Source of the DNA: Apostichopus japonicus
Lineage: Eukaryota > Echinodermata > Holothuroidea > Aspidochirotida > Stichopodidae
Reading direction: 5' to 3'
Length of the DNA: 64,000 nt
NCBI RefSeq assembly: GCF_037975245.1
Contig: NC_092563.1
Location: forward strand, 21,403,699 to 21,467,698
Of the stretch, positions 36,914-48,800 are shown piece by piece. The notes beneath the pieces are model-generated. The model did not search any database. It saw nothing but the letters and a program-made list of their open reading frames with translations, and was not told where the DNA came from. A program made the translations under genes and the position numbers. The number at the start of each line of letters is the position of its first letter. The stretch's first letter is position 1.

Positions 36914-38123
36914 GTAGGTGAAGCCACTGATGTCAATATCTGAAAAGCCTGTTACTACTGCAACCGTCCAAGGGAAAATTTGTTAAACCCCTTTGTCAGT
37001 GTATAGTTTCACCATGATGACTTCAATCATCCTGCTGTGTTTAATATGTTCATGTTGATGATCATTTACAGCTAGACAGTAGAGATAAATTTCTTGAAGC
37101 ATACTAATACCATTCAGTTTTGAAGTTGTTTTCTTGTCATTAATTGTAAATTTCCAGAAAAGGCTCAAAATTAAGAGAACCCATTTTCTATATCATGTTG
37201 AGCAAAAGGTACAACCATAAATATGATCTGTCATTTTGGCCACTACTTTTGCTCCTGTGAAAGAGAAAATGACCCCATTTCTCGAAAGTTGATGCCAGTT
37301 AGTACCACTTTGGCAAACCTCTTTGTAAGATTTCTAGGTGAGAAATTCCTTGGTTGACATTAATCCTTTCAGTTTTTTTTTTACTGGAGCCCATTCTTCT
37401 GAATTGTAAAGAACATTACCAATTAAATTTAATCATATTCATTTTTCTAAGAATATTTTGTGTTCTTATTTATTGTATCAGTCTATGAAATTATGGAGTG
37501 ATGTAAAGGTATTTGTATTTGCTTGCTTTGGTCTTATTGATGCCTTTCTCGACGGAATAGTACAGTAATTATTAAATATCGTTGAAATGGTGGCGTCATA
37601 TTTTTGCTTGTGCGGTCTTTGCTTCGCATAAGTTGTATAACTCAGAAACTTTATGGAGTGTGAACTATGTACTTGGTGTGTAGATACACCATTATATTGA
37701 GTACATAACCTAAATGTTTTCTGCAGATGTGGAAGGTCATTTGAAGTCAGTCTGATAACTTCATTAATATGATAACTCCAAAAGTAAAAGCCTGGATCAA
37801 CTACATAAGTAATTTGTGTATTAACCACATTGATTACAAGATCCCTGATGTTTTCTGCGGAGGTCAAAGGTCTTTCCTGGTCAACAGACGTTAAAGTCTG
37901 AAAATCCTGGAAACATGATAACTCCAAGAAAAGTATGGATTGGATGAACTAACACTTGGTAAAACTCTTTATATGTGGTACATTTGGTTCCACCTAATAT
38001 ATTCTCATGTTACTGTTAGGTTTGGCAAGGAATCAATCCTGTTGGTTTTCTGGTTGGTGATGTCTGTAACCAATGTTCTTATGAGAATCCTCATTAACAC
38101 TCTGACCTTTACTATCATTTCAG

Positions 38124-38372
38124 TGGACAATATTCCTCCAGTCATTAACTGTCCAGGAGATCAAACTGCTAACACTGACATAAGCAATTCAGGAGTAGTA
38201 GTGTTCTTTACTGAACCAACTGCTTCGGACAACTCTGGAACAGCAATTCTCGTCCTCCAAACTGCCGATCCGGGAGATTTCTTTACCGTAGGAACCACAC
38301 CTGTAACGTACACATATCGGGATACCAGTAATAACCAGCAGTCTTGTACCTTTAATATTGTGGTTGTTAGAG
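38124..38372 (+). CDS. HYR exon type E, copy 7
   Basis: A 249-nt phase 1-1 exon with DFFTVGTT. YRDTSNNQQ replaces YRDPSNNQQ, losing the conserved Pro; copy 10 has the same change. Confidence 0.92.
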
Positions 38373-39583
38373 GTAGGTGGAGCCACTGATGTCAATATCT
38401 GAAAAGCCTGTTACTACTGCAACCGTCCAAGGGAAAATTTGTTAAACCCCTTTGTCAGTGTATAGTTTCACCATGATGACTTCAATCATCCTGCTGTGTT
38501 TAATATGTTCATGTTGATGATCATTTACAGCTAGACAGTAGAGATAAATTTCTTGAAGCATACTAATACCATTCAGTTTTGAAGTTGTTTTCTTGTCATT
38601 AATTGTAAATTTCCAGAAAAGGCTCAAAATTAAGAGAACCCATTTTCTATATCATGTTGAGCAAAAAGTACAACCATAAATATGATCTGTCATTTTGGCC
38701 ACTACTTTTGCTCCTGTGAAAGAGAAAATGACCCCATTTCTCGAAAGTTAATGCCAGTTAGTACTACTTTGGCAAACCTCTTTGTAAGATTTCTAGGTGA
38801 GAAATTCCTTGGTTGACATTAATCCTTTCAGTTTTTTTTTTTACTGGAGCCCATTCTTCTGAATTGTAAAGAACATTACCAAATTAAAGTAATCATATTC
38901 ATTTTTCTAAGAATATTTGGTGTTCTTATTTATTGTATCAGTCTATGAAATTATGGAGTGATGTAAAGGTATTTGTATTTGCTTGCTTTGGTCTTATTGA
39001 TGCCTTGCTGGACGAAACAGTACAGTAATTATAAATTATCGATGCAATGGTGACGTCATATTTGTGCTTGTGAGGTCTTTGCTTCGTATTAGTTGTATAA
39101 CTCAGAAACTTTATGAAGTGTGAACTATGTACTTGGTGTGCAGATACACCATTATATTGAGTACATTACCTAAATGTTTTCTGCAGATGTGGAAGGTCAT
39201 TTGAAGTCAGTCTGATAACTTCATTAATATGATAACTCCAAAAGTAAAAGCCTGGATCAACTACATAAGTAATTTGTGTGTTAACCATATTGATTACAAA
39301 ATCCCTGATGTTTTCTGCGGAGGTCAAAGGTCTTTACTGGTCAACAGACGTTAAAGTCTGAAAATCCTGGAAACATGATAACTCCAAGAAAAGTATGGAT
39401 TGGATGAACTAACACTTGGTAAAACTCTTTATATGTGGTACATTTGGTTCCACCTAATATATTCTCATGTTACTGTTAGGTTTGGCAAGGAATCAATCCT
39501 GTTGGTTTTCTGGTTGGTGATGTCTGTAACCAATGTTCTTATGAGAATCCTCATTAACACTCTGACCTTTACTATCATTTCAG

Positions 39584-39832
39584 TGGAAAATATTCCTCCA
39601 GTCATTAACTGTCCAGGAGATCAAACTGCTAACACTGACATAAGCAATTCAGGAGTAGTAGTGTTCTTTACTGAACCAACTGCTTCGGACAACTCTGGAA
39701 CAGCAATTCTCGTCCTCCAAACTGCCGATCCGGGAGATTTCTTTACCGTAGGAACCACAACTGTAACGTACATATATCGGGATCCCAGTAATAACCAGCA
39801 GTCTTGTACCTTTAATATTGTGGTTGTTAGAG
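39584..39832 (+). CDS. HYR exon type E, copy 8
   Basis: A 249-nt phase 1-1 exon with VENIPPV in place of VDNIPPV and TTTVTYIYRD in place of TTPVTYTYRD. The upstream intron is the most diverged in the array, and the long minus-strand frame seen in other units is broken there. Confidence 0.92.
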
Positions 39833-41047
39833 GTAGGTGGAGCCACTGATGTCAATATCTGAAAAGCCTATTACTACTGCAACCGTCCAAGGGAAAATTT
39901 GTTAAACCCCTTTGTCAGTGTATAGTTTCACCATGATGACTTCAATCATCCTGCTGTGTTTAATATGTTTATGTTGATGATCATTTGCAGCTAGACAGCA
40001 GAGATAAATTTCTTGAAGCATACTAATACCATTCAGTTTTGAAGTTGTTTTCTTGTCATTAATTGTAAATTTCCAGAAAAGACTCAAAATTAAGAGAACC
40101 CATTTTCTATATCATGTTGAGCAAAAGGTACAACCATAAATATGATCTGTCATTTTGGCCACTACTTTTGCTCCTGTGAAAGAGAAAATGACCCCATTTC
40201 TCGAAAGTTAATGCCAGTTAGTACCACTTTGGCAAACCTCTTTGTAAGATTTCTAGGTGAGAAATTCCTTGGTTGACATTAATCCTTTCAGTTTTTTTTT
40301 CTTTTTACTGGAGCCCATTCTTCTGAATTGTAAAGAACATTACCAATTTAATGTAATCATATTCATTTTTCTAAGAATATTTTGTGTTCTTATTTATTGT
40401 ATCAGTCTATGAAATTATGGAGTGATGTAAAGGTATTTGTATTTGCTTGCTTTGGTCTTATTGATGCCTTTCTCGACGGAATAGTACAGTAATTATAAAT
40501 TATCGTTGAAATGGTGACGTCATATTTTTGCTTGTGAGGTCTTTGCTTCGCATAAGTTGTATAACTCAGAAACTTTATGGAGTGTGAACTATGTACTTGG
40601 TGTGCAGATACACCATTATATTGAGTACATAACCTAAATGTTTTCTGCAGATGTGGAAGGTCATTTGAAGTCAGTCTGATAACTTCATTAATATGATAAC
40701 TCCAAAAGTAAAAGCCTGGATCAACTACATAAGTAATTTGTGTGTTAACCACATTGATTACAAGATCCCTGATGTTTTCTGCGGAGGTCAAAGGTCTTTA
40801 CTGGTTAACAGACGTTAAAGTCTGAAAATCCTGGAAACATGATAACTCCAAGAAAAGTATGGATTGGATGAACTAACACTTGGTAAAACTCTTTATATGT
40901 GGTACATTTGGTTCCACCTAATATATTCTCATGTTACTGTTAGGTTTGGCAAGGAATCAATCCTGTTGGTTTTCTGGTTGGTGATGTCTGTAACAAATGT
41001 TCTTATGAGAATCCTCATTAACACTCTGACCTTTACTATCATTTCAG

Positions 41048-41296
41048 TGGAAAATATTCCTCCAGTCATTAACTGTCCAGGAGATCAAACTGCTAACACT
41101 GACATAAGCAATTCAGGAGTAGTAGTGTTCTTTACTGAACCAACTGCTTCGGACAACTCTGGAACAGCAATTCTCGTCCTCCAAACTGCCGATCCGGGAG
41201 ATTTCTTTACCGTAGGAACCACAACTGTAACGTACATATATCGGGATCCCAGTAATAACCAGCAGTCTTGTACCTTTAATATTGTGGTTGTTAGAG
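41048..41296 (+). CDS. HYR exon type E, copy 9
   Basis: A 249-nt phase 1-1 exon with the same translation as copy 8 (VENIPPV, TTTVTYIYRD). Both lie in 1464-bp units with an interrupted T-run (TTTTCTTTTT), so they are sister copies. Confidence 0.92.
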
Positions 41297-42511
41297 GTAG
41301 GTGGAGCCACTGATGTCAATATCTGAAAAGCCTATTACTACTGCAACCGTCCAAGGGAAAATTTGTTAAACCCCTTTGTCAGTGTATAGTTTAACCATGA
41401 TGACTTCAATCATCCTGCTGTGTTTAATATGTTTATGTTGATGATCATTTGCAGCTAGACAGCAGAGATAAATTTCTTGAAGCATACTAATACCATTCAG
41501 TTTTGAAGTTGTTTTCTTGTCATTAATTGTAAATTTCCAGAAAAGACTCAAAATTAAGAGAACCCATTTTCTATATCATGTTGAGCAAAAGGTACAACCA
41601 TAAACATGATCTGTCATTTTGGCCACTACTTTTGCTCCTGTGAAAGAGAAAATGACCCCATTTCTCGAAAGTTAATGCCAGTTAGTACCACTTTGGCAAA
41701 CCTCTTTGTAAGATTTCTAGGTGAGAAATTCCTTGGTTGACATTAATCCTTTCAGTTTTTTTTTCTTTTTACTGGAGCCCATTCTTCTGAATTGTAAAGA
41801 ACATTACCAATTTAATTTAATCATATTCATTTTTCTAAGAATATTTTTTGTTCTTATTTATTGTATCAGTCTATGAAATTATGGAGTGATGTAAAGGTAT
41901 TTGTATTTGCTTGCTTTGGTCTTATTGATGCCTTTCTCGACGGAATAGTACAGTAATTATAAATTATCGTTGAAATGGTGACGTCATATTTTTGCTTGTG
42001 AGGTCTTTGCTTCGCATAAGTTGTATAACTCAGAAACTTTATGGAGTGTGAACTATGTACTTGGTGTGTAGATACACCATTATATTGAGTACATAACCTA
42101 AATGTTTTCTGCAGATGTGGAAGGTCATTTGAAGTCAGTCTGATAACTTCATTAATATGATAACTCCAAAAGTAAAAGCCTGGATCAACTACATAAGTAA
42201 TTTGTGTGTTAACCACATTGATTACAAGATCCCTGATGTTTTCTGCGGAGGTCAAAGGTCTTTCCTGGTCAACAGACGTTAAAGTCTGAAAATCCTGGAA
42301 ACATGATAACTCCAAGAAAAGTATGGACTGGATGAACTAACACTTGGTAAAACTCTTTATATGTGGTACATTTGGTTCCACCTAATATATTATCGTGTTA
42401 CTGTTAGGTTTGGCAAGGAATCAATCCTGTTGGTTTTCTGGTTGGTGATGTCTGTAACCAATGTTCTTATGAGAATCCTCATTAACACTCTGACCTTTAC
42501 TATCATTTCAG

Positions 42512-42760
42512 TGGACAATATTCCTCCAGTCATTAACTGTCCAGGAGATCAAACTGCTAACACTGACATAAGCAATTCAGGAGTAGTAGTGTTCTTTACT
42601 GAACCAACTGCTTCGGACAACTCTGGAACAACATTTCTCGTCAGCCAAACTGCCGAACCGGGAGATTTCTTTACCGTAGGAACCACACCTGTAACGTACA
42701 CATATCGGGATACCAGTAATAACCAGCAGTCTTGTACCTTTAATATTGTGGTTGTTAGAG
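42512..42760 (+). CDS. HYR exon type E, copy 10
   Basis: A 249-nt phase 1-1 exon and the most diverged array member: TTFLVSQTAEPGDFF where others read TAILVLQTADPGDFF, and YRDTSNNQQ. Being at the array edge it is probably least affected by homogenisation. Confidence 0.92.
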
Positions 42761-43436
42761 GTAGGTGGAGCCACTGATGTCAATATCTGAAAGTGCTGTT
42801 ACTACTGTAAACTTCTGTTTCAGTGTATAGTTTCACCATGATGACTTCAATAAACTTGCTTTGTTTAATATGTTTATGTTGATGATCATTTGCAGCTAGG
42901 CAGCAGAGATACATTTCTTGCAGCATACTTATACCAATCAGGATTGAAGTTGTTTTCTTGTCATTAAATGTAAATTACAGAAAAAGGCTCAAAGTTAAGA
43001 GAACCCATTTTCTATATCATGTTGAGCAAAAAGTACAACAATAAATATCATCTCTCATATTTAGCCACTACTTTTGCTCCTGTGAAAGAGAAAATGACCC
43101 CATTATTCTTAAGTTTAATGCCAGTTCATACCACGTTGGCAAACCTCTTTGTGAGATTTCTAGATCAGAAATTCCTTCTCATGGTTGACATTAATCCTTC
43201 GCTACATATTTTATCCTTGAACCCATTCTTCTGAATTGTAAATAACATTACCATTTTTGATATGTGGATCCACTTTATAAGGTACACGAATCCTATTACT
43301 TTTAGTTGAGAGTGAAATTTAACTGATTAATCTCTATGTACTAGAAATATCAGATGGCAGAATTTGAGAGAAAAAAATATTTTAGATCTGTTGAGCCTTT
43401 CCAATCAAATGAAAAGCTTCAACGTTTATATCTGCA

Positions 43437-43748
43437 CTTGATAAAGTACCACCAGTAATAGCTTGTGTGGGTCTAGATGTAACAGAGACCATACCCTTTT
43501 AAGCATGAGATAGTATTGATGTTTGAGGACTGCACCGGCTTCTTCAAGTGTTATATAGTATTGATGGTTGAGGACTGCACCAGCACCTTAATCATTAGAT
43601 AGTATTGATGGTTGATGACTGCACCAGCCACTTAAAGCATGAAGTGGAGATAGCTTTTCATTAGGCTCAACAGCAGTGGTATATAATTTCGTTGATGCCT
43701 CTGGGAATCGAGCTACCTGTTCCTTTGAGGTCACGGTCATTAATTCAG
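43437..43748 (+). pseudogene. Broken HYR exon (A-like 5' part, minisatellite, 3' part)
   Basis: The 5' part reads DKVPPVIACVGLDVTETIP, clearly an A-type exon, but its acceptor CAG has become CAC (TCTGCACTTGAT) and the frame soon meets TAA (43499-43501). About 135 bp of 45-bp repeats follow. From about 43659 a normal HYR end resumes: LGSTAVVYNFVDASGNRATC then FEVTVINS, with a GTATAT donor in phase 1. As it stands the exon cannot be spliced and translated as a module. Confidence 0.82.
43510..43643. repeat. Three-copy ~45-bp minisatellite
   Basis: ATAGTATTGATG starts at 43510, 43555 and 43599. Each copy continues with GTTTGAGGACTGCACC or a close variant. The repeat replaces the middle of the HYR pseudo-exon. 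Confidence 0.85.
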
Positions 43749-44929
43749 GTATATGTCATTACAAAGCTTTAAGGCAGACGTAAACGTGCATTGCTACTAG
43801 GCATGTTGGCAACCTTGGCAACAATGCTCCTTTACCCCCCCCCCCCCCTCCATTCCTCCACTCCCATGATTATGCTCCAGCCTCTTGACAAATGCTGCAA
43901 CAAAGACTTCAATAACTACTATTTGTAAAATGCTTCTCGTAGTAAACTCAGGTCAATGAATAATGGCCTTCACCTTGTCCTTTATCATTCCCAATTTAGG
44001 GTTATGACAACTTATTCATCAATAAAATGTCAGTTATACAGAAATTTAGTGTTTTCAATAAAAGTTAACCTAAAGCTTCAGTAAATTTTGCTTGTATTCC
44101 TTGTTTTCAGTTTTCTTTAGGAATATGCAATTCCATGACTCAAAAGTACTTTCGAATGCATGAAATATCAATTCTGAATATTATGTTAACATATTTGGTA
44201 TTGGACACCATCAGCCAAGAATGAAGATGCAATGAATAGAAATGAGTTGTAGTTCATTTTTTATACTTTCCTATCATTACCTCGTTAACTTTTTCATTCC
44301 TTAGTAAATGTAACATTCCAGCAAAATCCAATATCCAAACGATCGAATATGTCAGTACTTTTACTGTATTGTTAACAACTATAGCCAAAAACAACAGTTT
44401 ATTTTATACTTAAATTGTTTTAGAAAATAAGAATTTTTCGGTAAGAGTTTAAGATAAGAGACACTACACTCGTTTATTTGAAAAACTTCAGAATTAAGGG
44501 TGTCTGCAATGTCATTGAATATTTGTTTTGAAAGCCTGAATCTTACATTGATAGTGCTGGCATTCTCATTAAGTCTGGAGTCTCATGATGGTAATGAATG
44601 CCTTTATTATCCTCTATTAATGTTACAGACAATTATTGGTAATAAAAACATTAACCATCCATTTATATGCCGTAAACAATTAGGTACAGTAACAAGCTGG
44701 CTAGACCTGACAAAGTGTTATCTTTGGAGCCTAAAAAATCTTTCAGTCGCTTCCATGCAAGAGGTAGGACCATCGCTAGATGTTAATATACTAATGAGCA
44801 AAAGATTTGCATGACAGCAGAAGTTAAAGTTAGTTTCTTTTCCAAAGTGAAAGTATTCCGAGGCATTTGAAAGTTTCTTCAAAGTTTAGAAATGAGTTGA
44901 AAGTCAACTTTAGTTTCATTTCCATTCAG

Positions 44930-45181
44930 ATAACTGTATCAGGGTATGCAGTCAGCAGTTTGTGCCAGTCTGCGGATCAGACCAAATCACTTACAGTAAT
45001 CTTTGCACCTTCGAAGAAGCCCAGTGTCGGAATCCAATCCTCACCTTTGTGTCAGGAGTATGTGAACAAGATCCCTGTTCACCGAATCCTTGTCAGGCTG
45101 GCGGTGCCTGTGTCCGTAATAATTTTGGTAATGTCCTCTGTTTGTGCACTCAAGGTAGAACTGGTAGCCGCTGTGAAAATG
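44930..45181 (+). CDS. Kazal + EGF-like exon, copy 1
   Basis: A 252-nt phase 1-1 exon with acceptor TTCCATTCAG and donor GTGAGC. Residues about 2-47 form a Kazal-type module: C, C, then FVPVCGSDQITYSNLC, EAQC and SGVC. Residues about 48-83 form an EGF-like module: DPCSPNPC, AGGAC, LCLC, GRTGSRC with six cysteines. Known: Kazal modules are serine-protease-inhibitor-like or follistatin-like and EGF modules are extracellular. Inferred: a change of architecture at the end of the HYR arrays in the same protein. Confidence 0.88.
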
Positions 45182-45757
45182 GTGAGCAAAGCATTTATGA
45201 TTTTTATTTCTTTGAATCCAAAGATTTGTTGCAATCACAGTTTTAACATATTTTAATCAAACCCAGTTACATATTAAGTGGTGAAGTGTTGTTGAGATAA
45301 TGAAGACCCATGGCCATTCTTTTCTAAATGTAATGGATTGATTAGGTCCCTGATTCCCTATACAGTATTATTATTATCTAGGGTCAGTTGCAAGTAGCTT
45401 TGTCAGCCTTCTATAGATCTGATTAATGTCCATGGATATCATAACAATGCAAAGATTGTATGACACAACAAACTATAAGGATACTGACATTTGGACCACT
45501 TGCTTGTGTCATTGCCTAACTTTTCTCACGAGTTTAATCTTAGTATTGAAGCTTTGCACTTATGCCAAGAAAGGCATACCAAAGTGGCATTCCCATTCTT
45601 AAGCTTAATCACTGAATACCGTAGTGGAACAGGTACTTTGCTCCAACATTGAAATCGGAAGCTGAAAATTTTTTTCTTAAGTGTCTGCCAATTCTGTATC
45701 TGCTTTTGTTTTGTATTTATTTCTTTACTGTGATTTGCTTTCTTTTGGATTGAACAG

Positions 45758-45870
45758 TGATATCCTTATGTTCACCTAATCCATGCTTGAATGGTGCAAC
45801 GTGTATTGATTTAGTCCAGAATTTCTTTTGTCAATGTCCTGCTGACTCAACTGGCGATATATGTGAAAAT
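45758..45870 (+). CDS. EGF-like exon with altered donor
   Basis: The exon follows a TTGAACAG acceptor in phase 1 and reads SLCSPNPC, LNGATC, FFCQCP and STGDIC, six cysteines in EGF spacing. The sequence then runs TGTGAAAAT GTTAAG. A phase-1 end would need a G followed by GT, as in the Kazal+EGF exons (GAAAATGGTGAG), but one G appears to be missing. The available GT at 45871 ends the exon in phase 0 and makes it 113 nt, not a multiple of three. So the exon is either dead, frame-shifting, or paired with a phase-0 exon not recognised here. Confidence 0.7.
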
Positions 45871-48800
45871 GTTAAGTTATGGCCTTATTCCATTCATATC
45901 TTATTGATTGAAAATATTTACTGTTTTTGTCTGTGCAATGTTTTCTTGTTTTGTTAAGACAATAGGAGATACAAAAGAATTGTAACAAATTTGACAAAAT
46001 ATCAATACTGTGGAATATGAGAGGAAGGTAATATTTAGTAATAACTCCAATCTTTTACTCTTCCTTAGACGATGTAGATACATATTTTACCACACAATCT
46101 TTTACCGCCTGGTTTCTGTCGTTCTTGCTGGTACTCGATTGAGAATGTGTAACTGATATATTTATGAGATGGGAGTTTGTGTTACAAGAGAATGACACCT
46201 TTATTATTACTAAATGGGCTCCCCAACCACATAGAAATTTAACAGAGTGCACCGTTGCACCATTGATGATACATATAGGTAAACGACTATAGTCGTTGCT
46301 GTGTGTTTTAGTACACGGGAATTACCAGCGGTAGCGTGGTGTTACCTAGAAGTACATATAGGTTTTTTAGTTATTATTGAAGAAGAAATCATTAAAAACT
46401 TACATCTGAAGTTGTCAAGTCAAGCTTATTTGTATTTAGTCACCTTTAAATTGTTTTTAATTAAACATTTGTTTCTTTGTTTGGTGGCATGTTGAGTCAA
46501 TCACCTAGAGCGTCTGCATACAAGTAATCCCATCACCTTGTTCTCATGCTTCTGAACCCTTCTCATTTGTGAAGAGTAGAAATCACAAATATTAAGATCT
46601 ATATGGTAGCACCGTCTCTTCAAATGCTAGCGATCCCCGGTTTGTTTTCCTCTGATTGGAACTATATTAGCAGATGAGTAATAAATTCTTCACATCAGTA
46701 CATGGTGATATTATTCTATGTATAAAACATGTCACTGCTTTTAGTCCATTCATCAAATATAACCATGATAAAAGCCTAACCCTGCAGTTAACATATCAGC
46801 TCTACAGGTGTAATCGGCTAAAGGCTTTCATTATTTCAACTGTAAACACTTTGATTAAAATTAGAAAGTGTAATTGTAGAAAGCCTGTATTAAAGCAACC
46901 AACCTCACGGTGAAAAAAAATATATTATTTTAGGTTAGACTAATTCGACTATATATTCCCTATCAGCTGATACATGGCTTGCGACTTCCAGTATGAGCCC
47001 ACCCCCCCCCCCCTGTCTCTTCTTGTTAAATCATTTCAGAAATTAAAAAAATATATAAAGAAACACTCCACGCCCATCAATATTTTTTTAGCTACTAATA
47101 TGCCAAGAAAGTGCTCAGTTTTTGGATTTTGCTCACCTTTTGGTGACTACTTGATTTGAGTGAAAATGAGTACAATTTGATATTAGGTTTGGTTTTCTGA
47201 TTGTTGGCAGTTTCAAAATGTGCACATGGCTGTGCCAAGAACCAAAATGGCGGCTAGATGCCCATATATGGCTATGATGAGTTTGTAATTTTTTTTAATA
47301 GCCAGGGTGGGATATTAGGGTAATATAAAACAATCCTTATGAAGGGTCTTCACAAGAACAATAAGCCCACCAAATTTGAAATTTGTCCGATACTGACTGG
47401 GGAACAATTAACAGAAAACTAAAATAGAGTGCGCCGTTTATTTGTTGCTTAGACTTTTTAAGGTAAATGTACAGAGCTATTTAAGAAACATTACATAGGT
47501 TGTATGAAATAATTTATAGCTGAAAGATACATACTCACGTGACATACGGTATCATAGAATATTCATTGCTGTTATGATGACTTCAGCAAGAACTGTTGTT
47601 GCCATGGTTACCAAAAATGTTGTTGTTTTTGAGAATTGACCAGAAGCAATGCTGTGATGTCTCTATTTCTACTTGAGCTATGACCTTGAAACTTTGTAGG
47701 TCCGTGTAAGTCTTGATTGAGACCAGATTCATTACAACTTTTCTTTGGTTTATTTGGCATAATTAGATTTCGGGTTGTCAGAAATTGATGATACACTGGC
47801 GTCAGCTGTTTCTGTATAAATTATAGAGCATATTGTAACGTTAGCTCGGTCTAAGATTGGGGGGGGGGCGCCTAAATATTCCCTACTGAGGACTGGTGGT
47901 GGTATGGAAACAAATGCGGCTTCGATGGTTGTATGTTAGTAACGATAAGCCTTGAATCTCGCTATTATATGCCAAAATATAACACATAGAAAAACGAGTA
48001 AAGAACGATCGCTGAGCTTTCACAATCTATTACTATAATCAGCCATGGTACAGACAATTCATCGACACAAAGCCCTCAATAATAGACAGTAAAACATGTA
48101 CTTAAAATGAAAATGGTCACAAACGAGGTCACAATACCGAAGTGGAGTCCTTTAAAGATATTTACAATAGCGTATAAAAGACGAATACGAAACAGATACA
48201 AAAACGACCACAATGGTCGGAGCCAGGGCTACTACCCAACTGAACAATTCAGAACGGAAGCTAAGACTGACTAAAAAGTCTCAAGATCTGAACCACATGA
48301 GCTGATGGACAGATGCACATGACCTGTAATACTTACAGCACTGTCTACATGGAAACCACATGTGGCTGAAAACAGTGAAATGTAGCCTAGATAAATAGAG
48401 GGCGACAGATATGATGACCAACAGCATCACAATATGTTCTCCACTGGCAGCTGAAACACAACAACTGCATGTACTTTAAGGCAAATAAAGTGGGAAGTTG
48501 GTTTTCCATTTGGAATTAATAGTTTTTCATCGATGTGCATTTCTGTACATACACCAATGTATATCGCCGATTATTTTTCACACTTGTTTCACTTAAGTAC
48601 CTATGTTTCACATTTAAAAGCAATAAATGCAATGATATGCAGTACTTGCAAATAGCTGATTCTTTCTTAAGCAAATTGATGACTCTGGAAATAAATTATC
48701 ATGGCTAGTTAATGAGATTTGCTGATGGCCTTCATAGTTATAGATGATACACTCCTCTGGTAACAAATTCTGTGACCTTGATGAGGATGAGGCCAACTTT

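Larger units (their letters stand above)
28670..43255 (+). repeat. Ten-copy tandem array of ~1.46 kb type-E HYR units
   Basis: Ten type-E exons begin at 29366, 30829, 32288, 33747, 35206, 36665, 38124, 39584, 41048 and 42512. Spacings are 1463, 1459 (six times, one of 1460) and 1464 (twice). Introns and exons are both nearly identical between units, pointing to recent expansion or ongoing homogenisation. Copies at the right end (39584, 41048, 42512) have the most private changes, and homology decays after about 42780, ending near 43255. A T-run of variable length occurs in every unit before ACTGGAGCCC. Confidence 0.95.
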
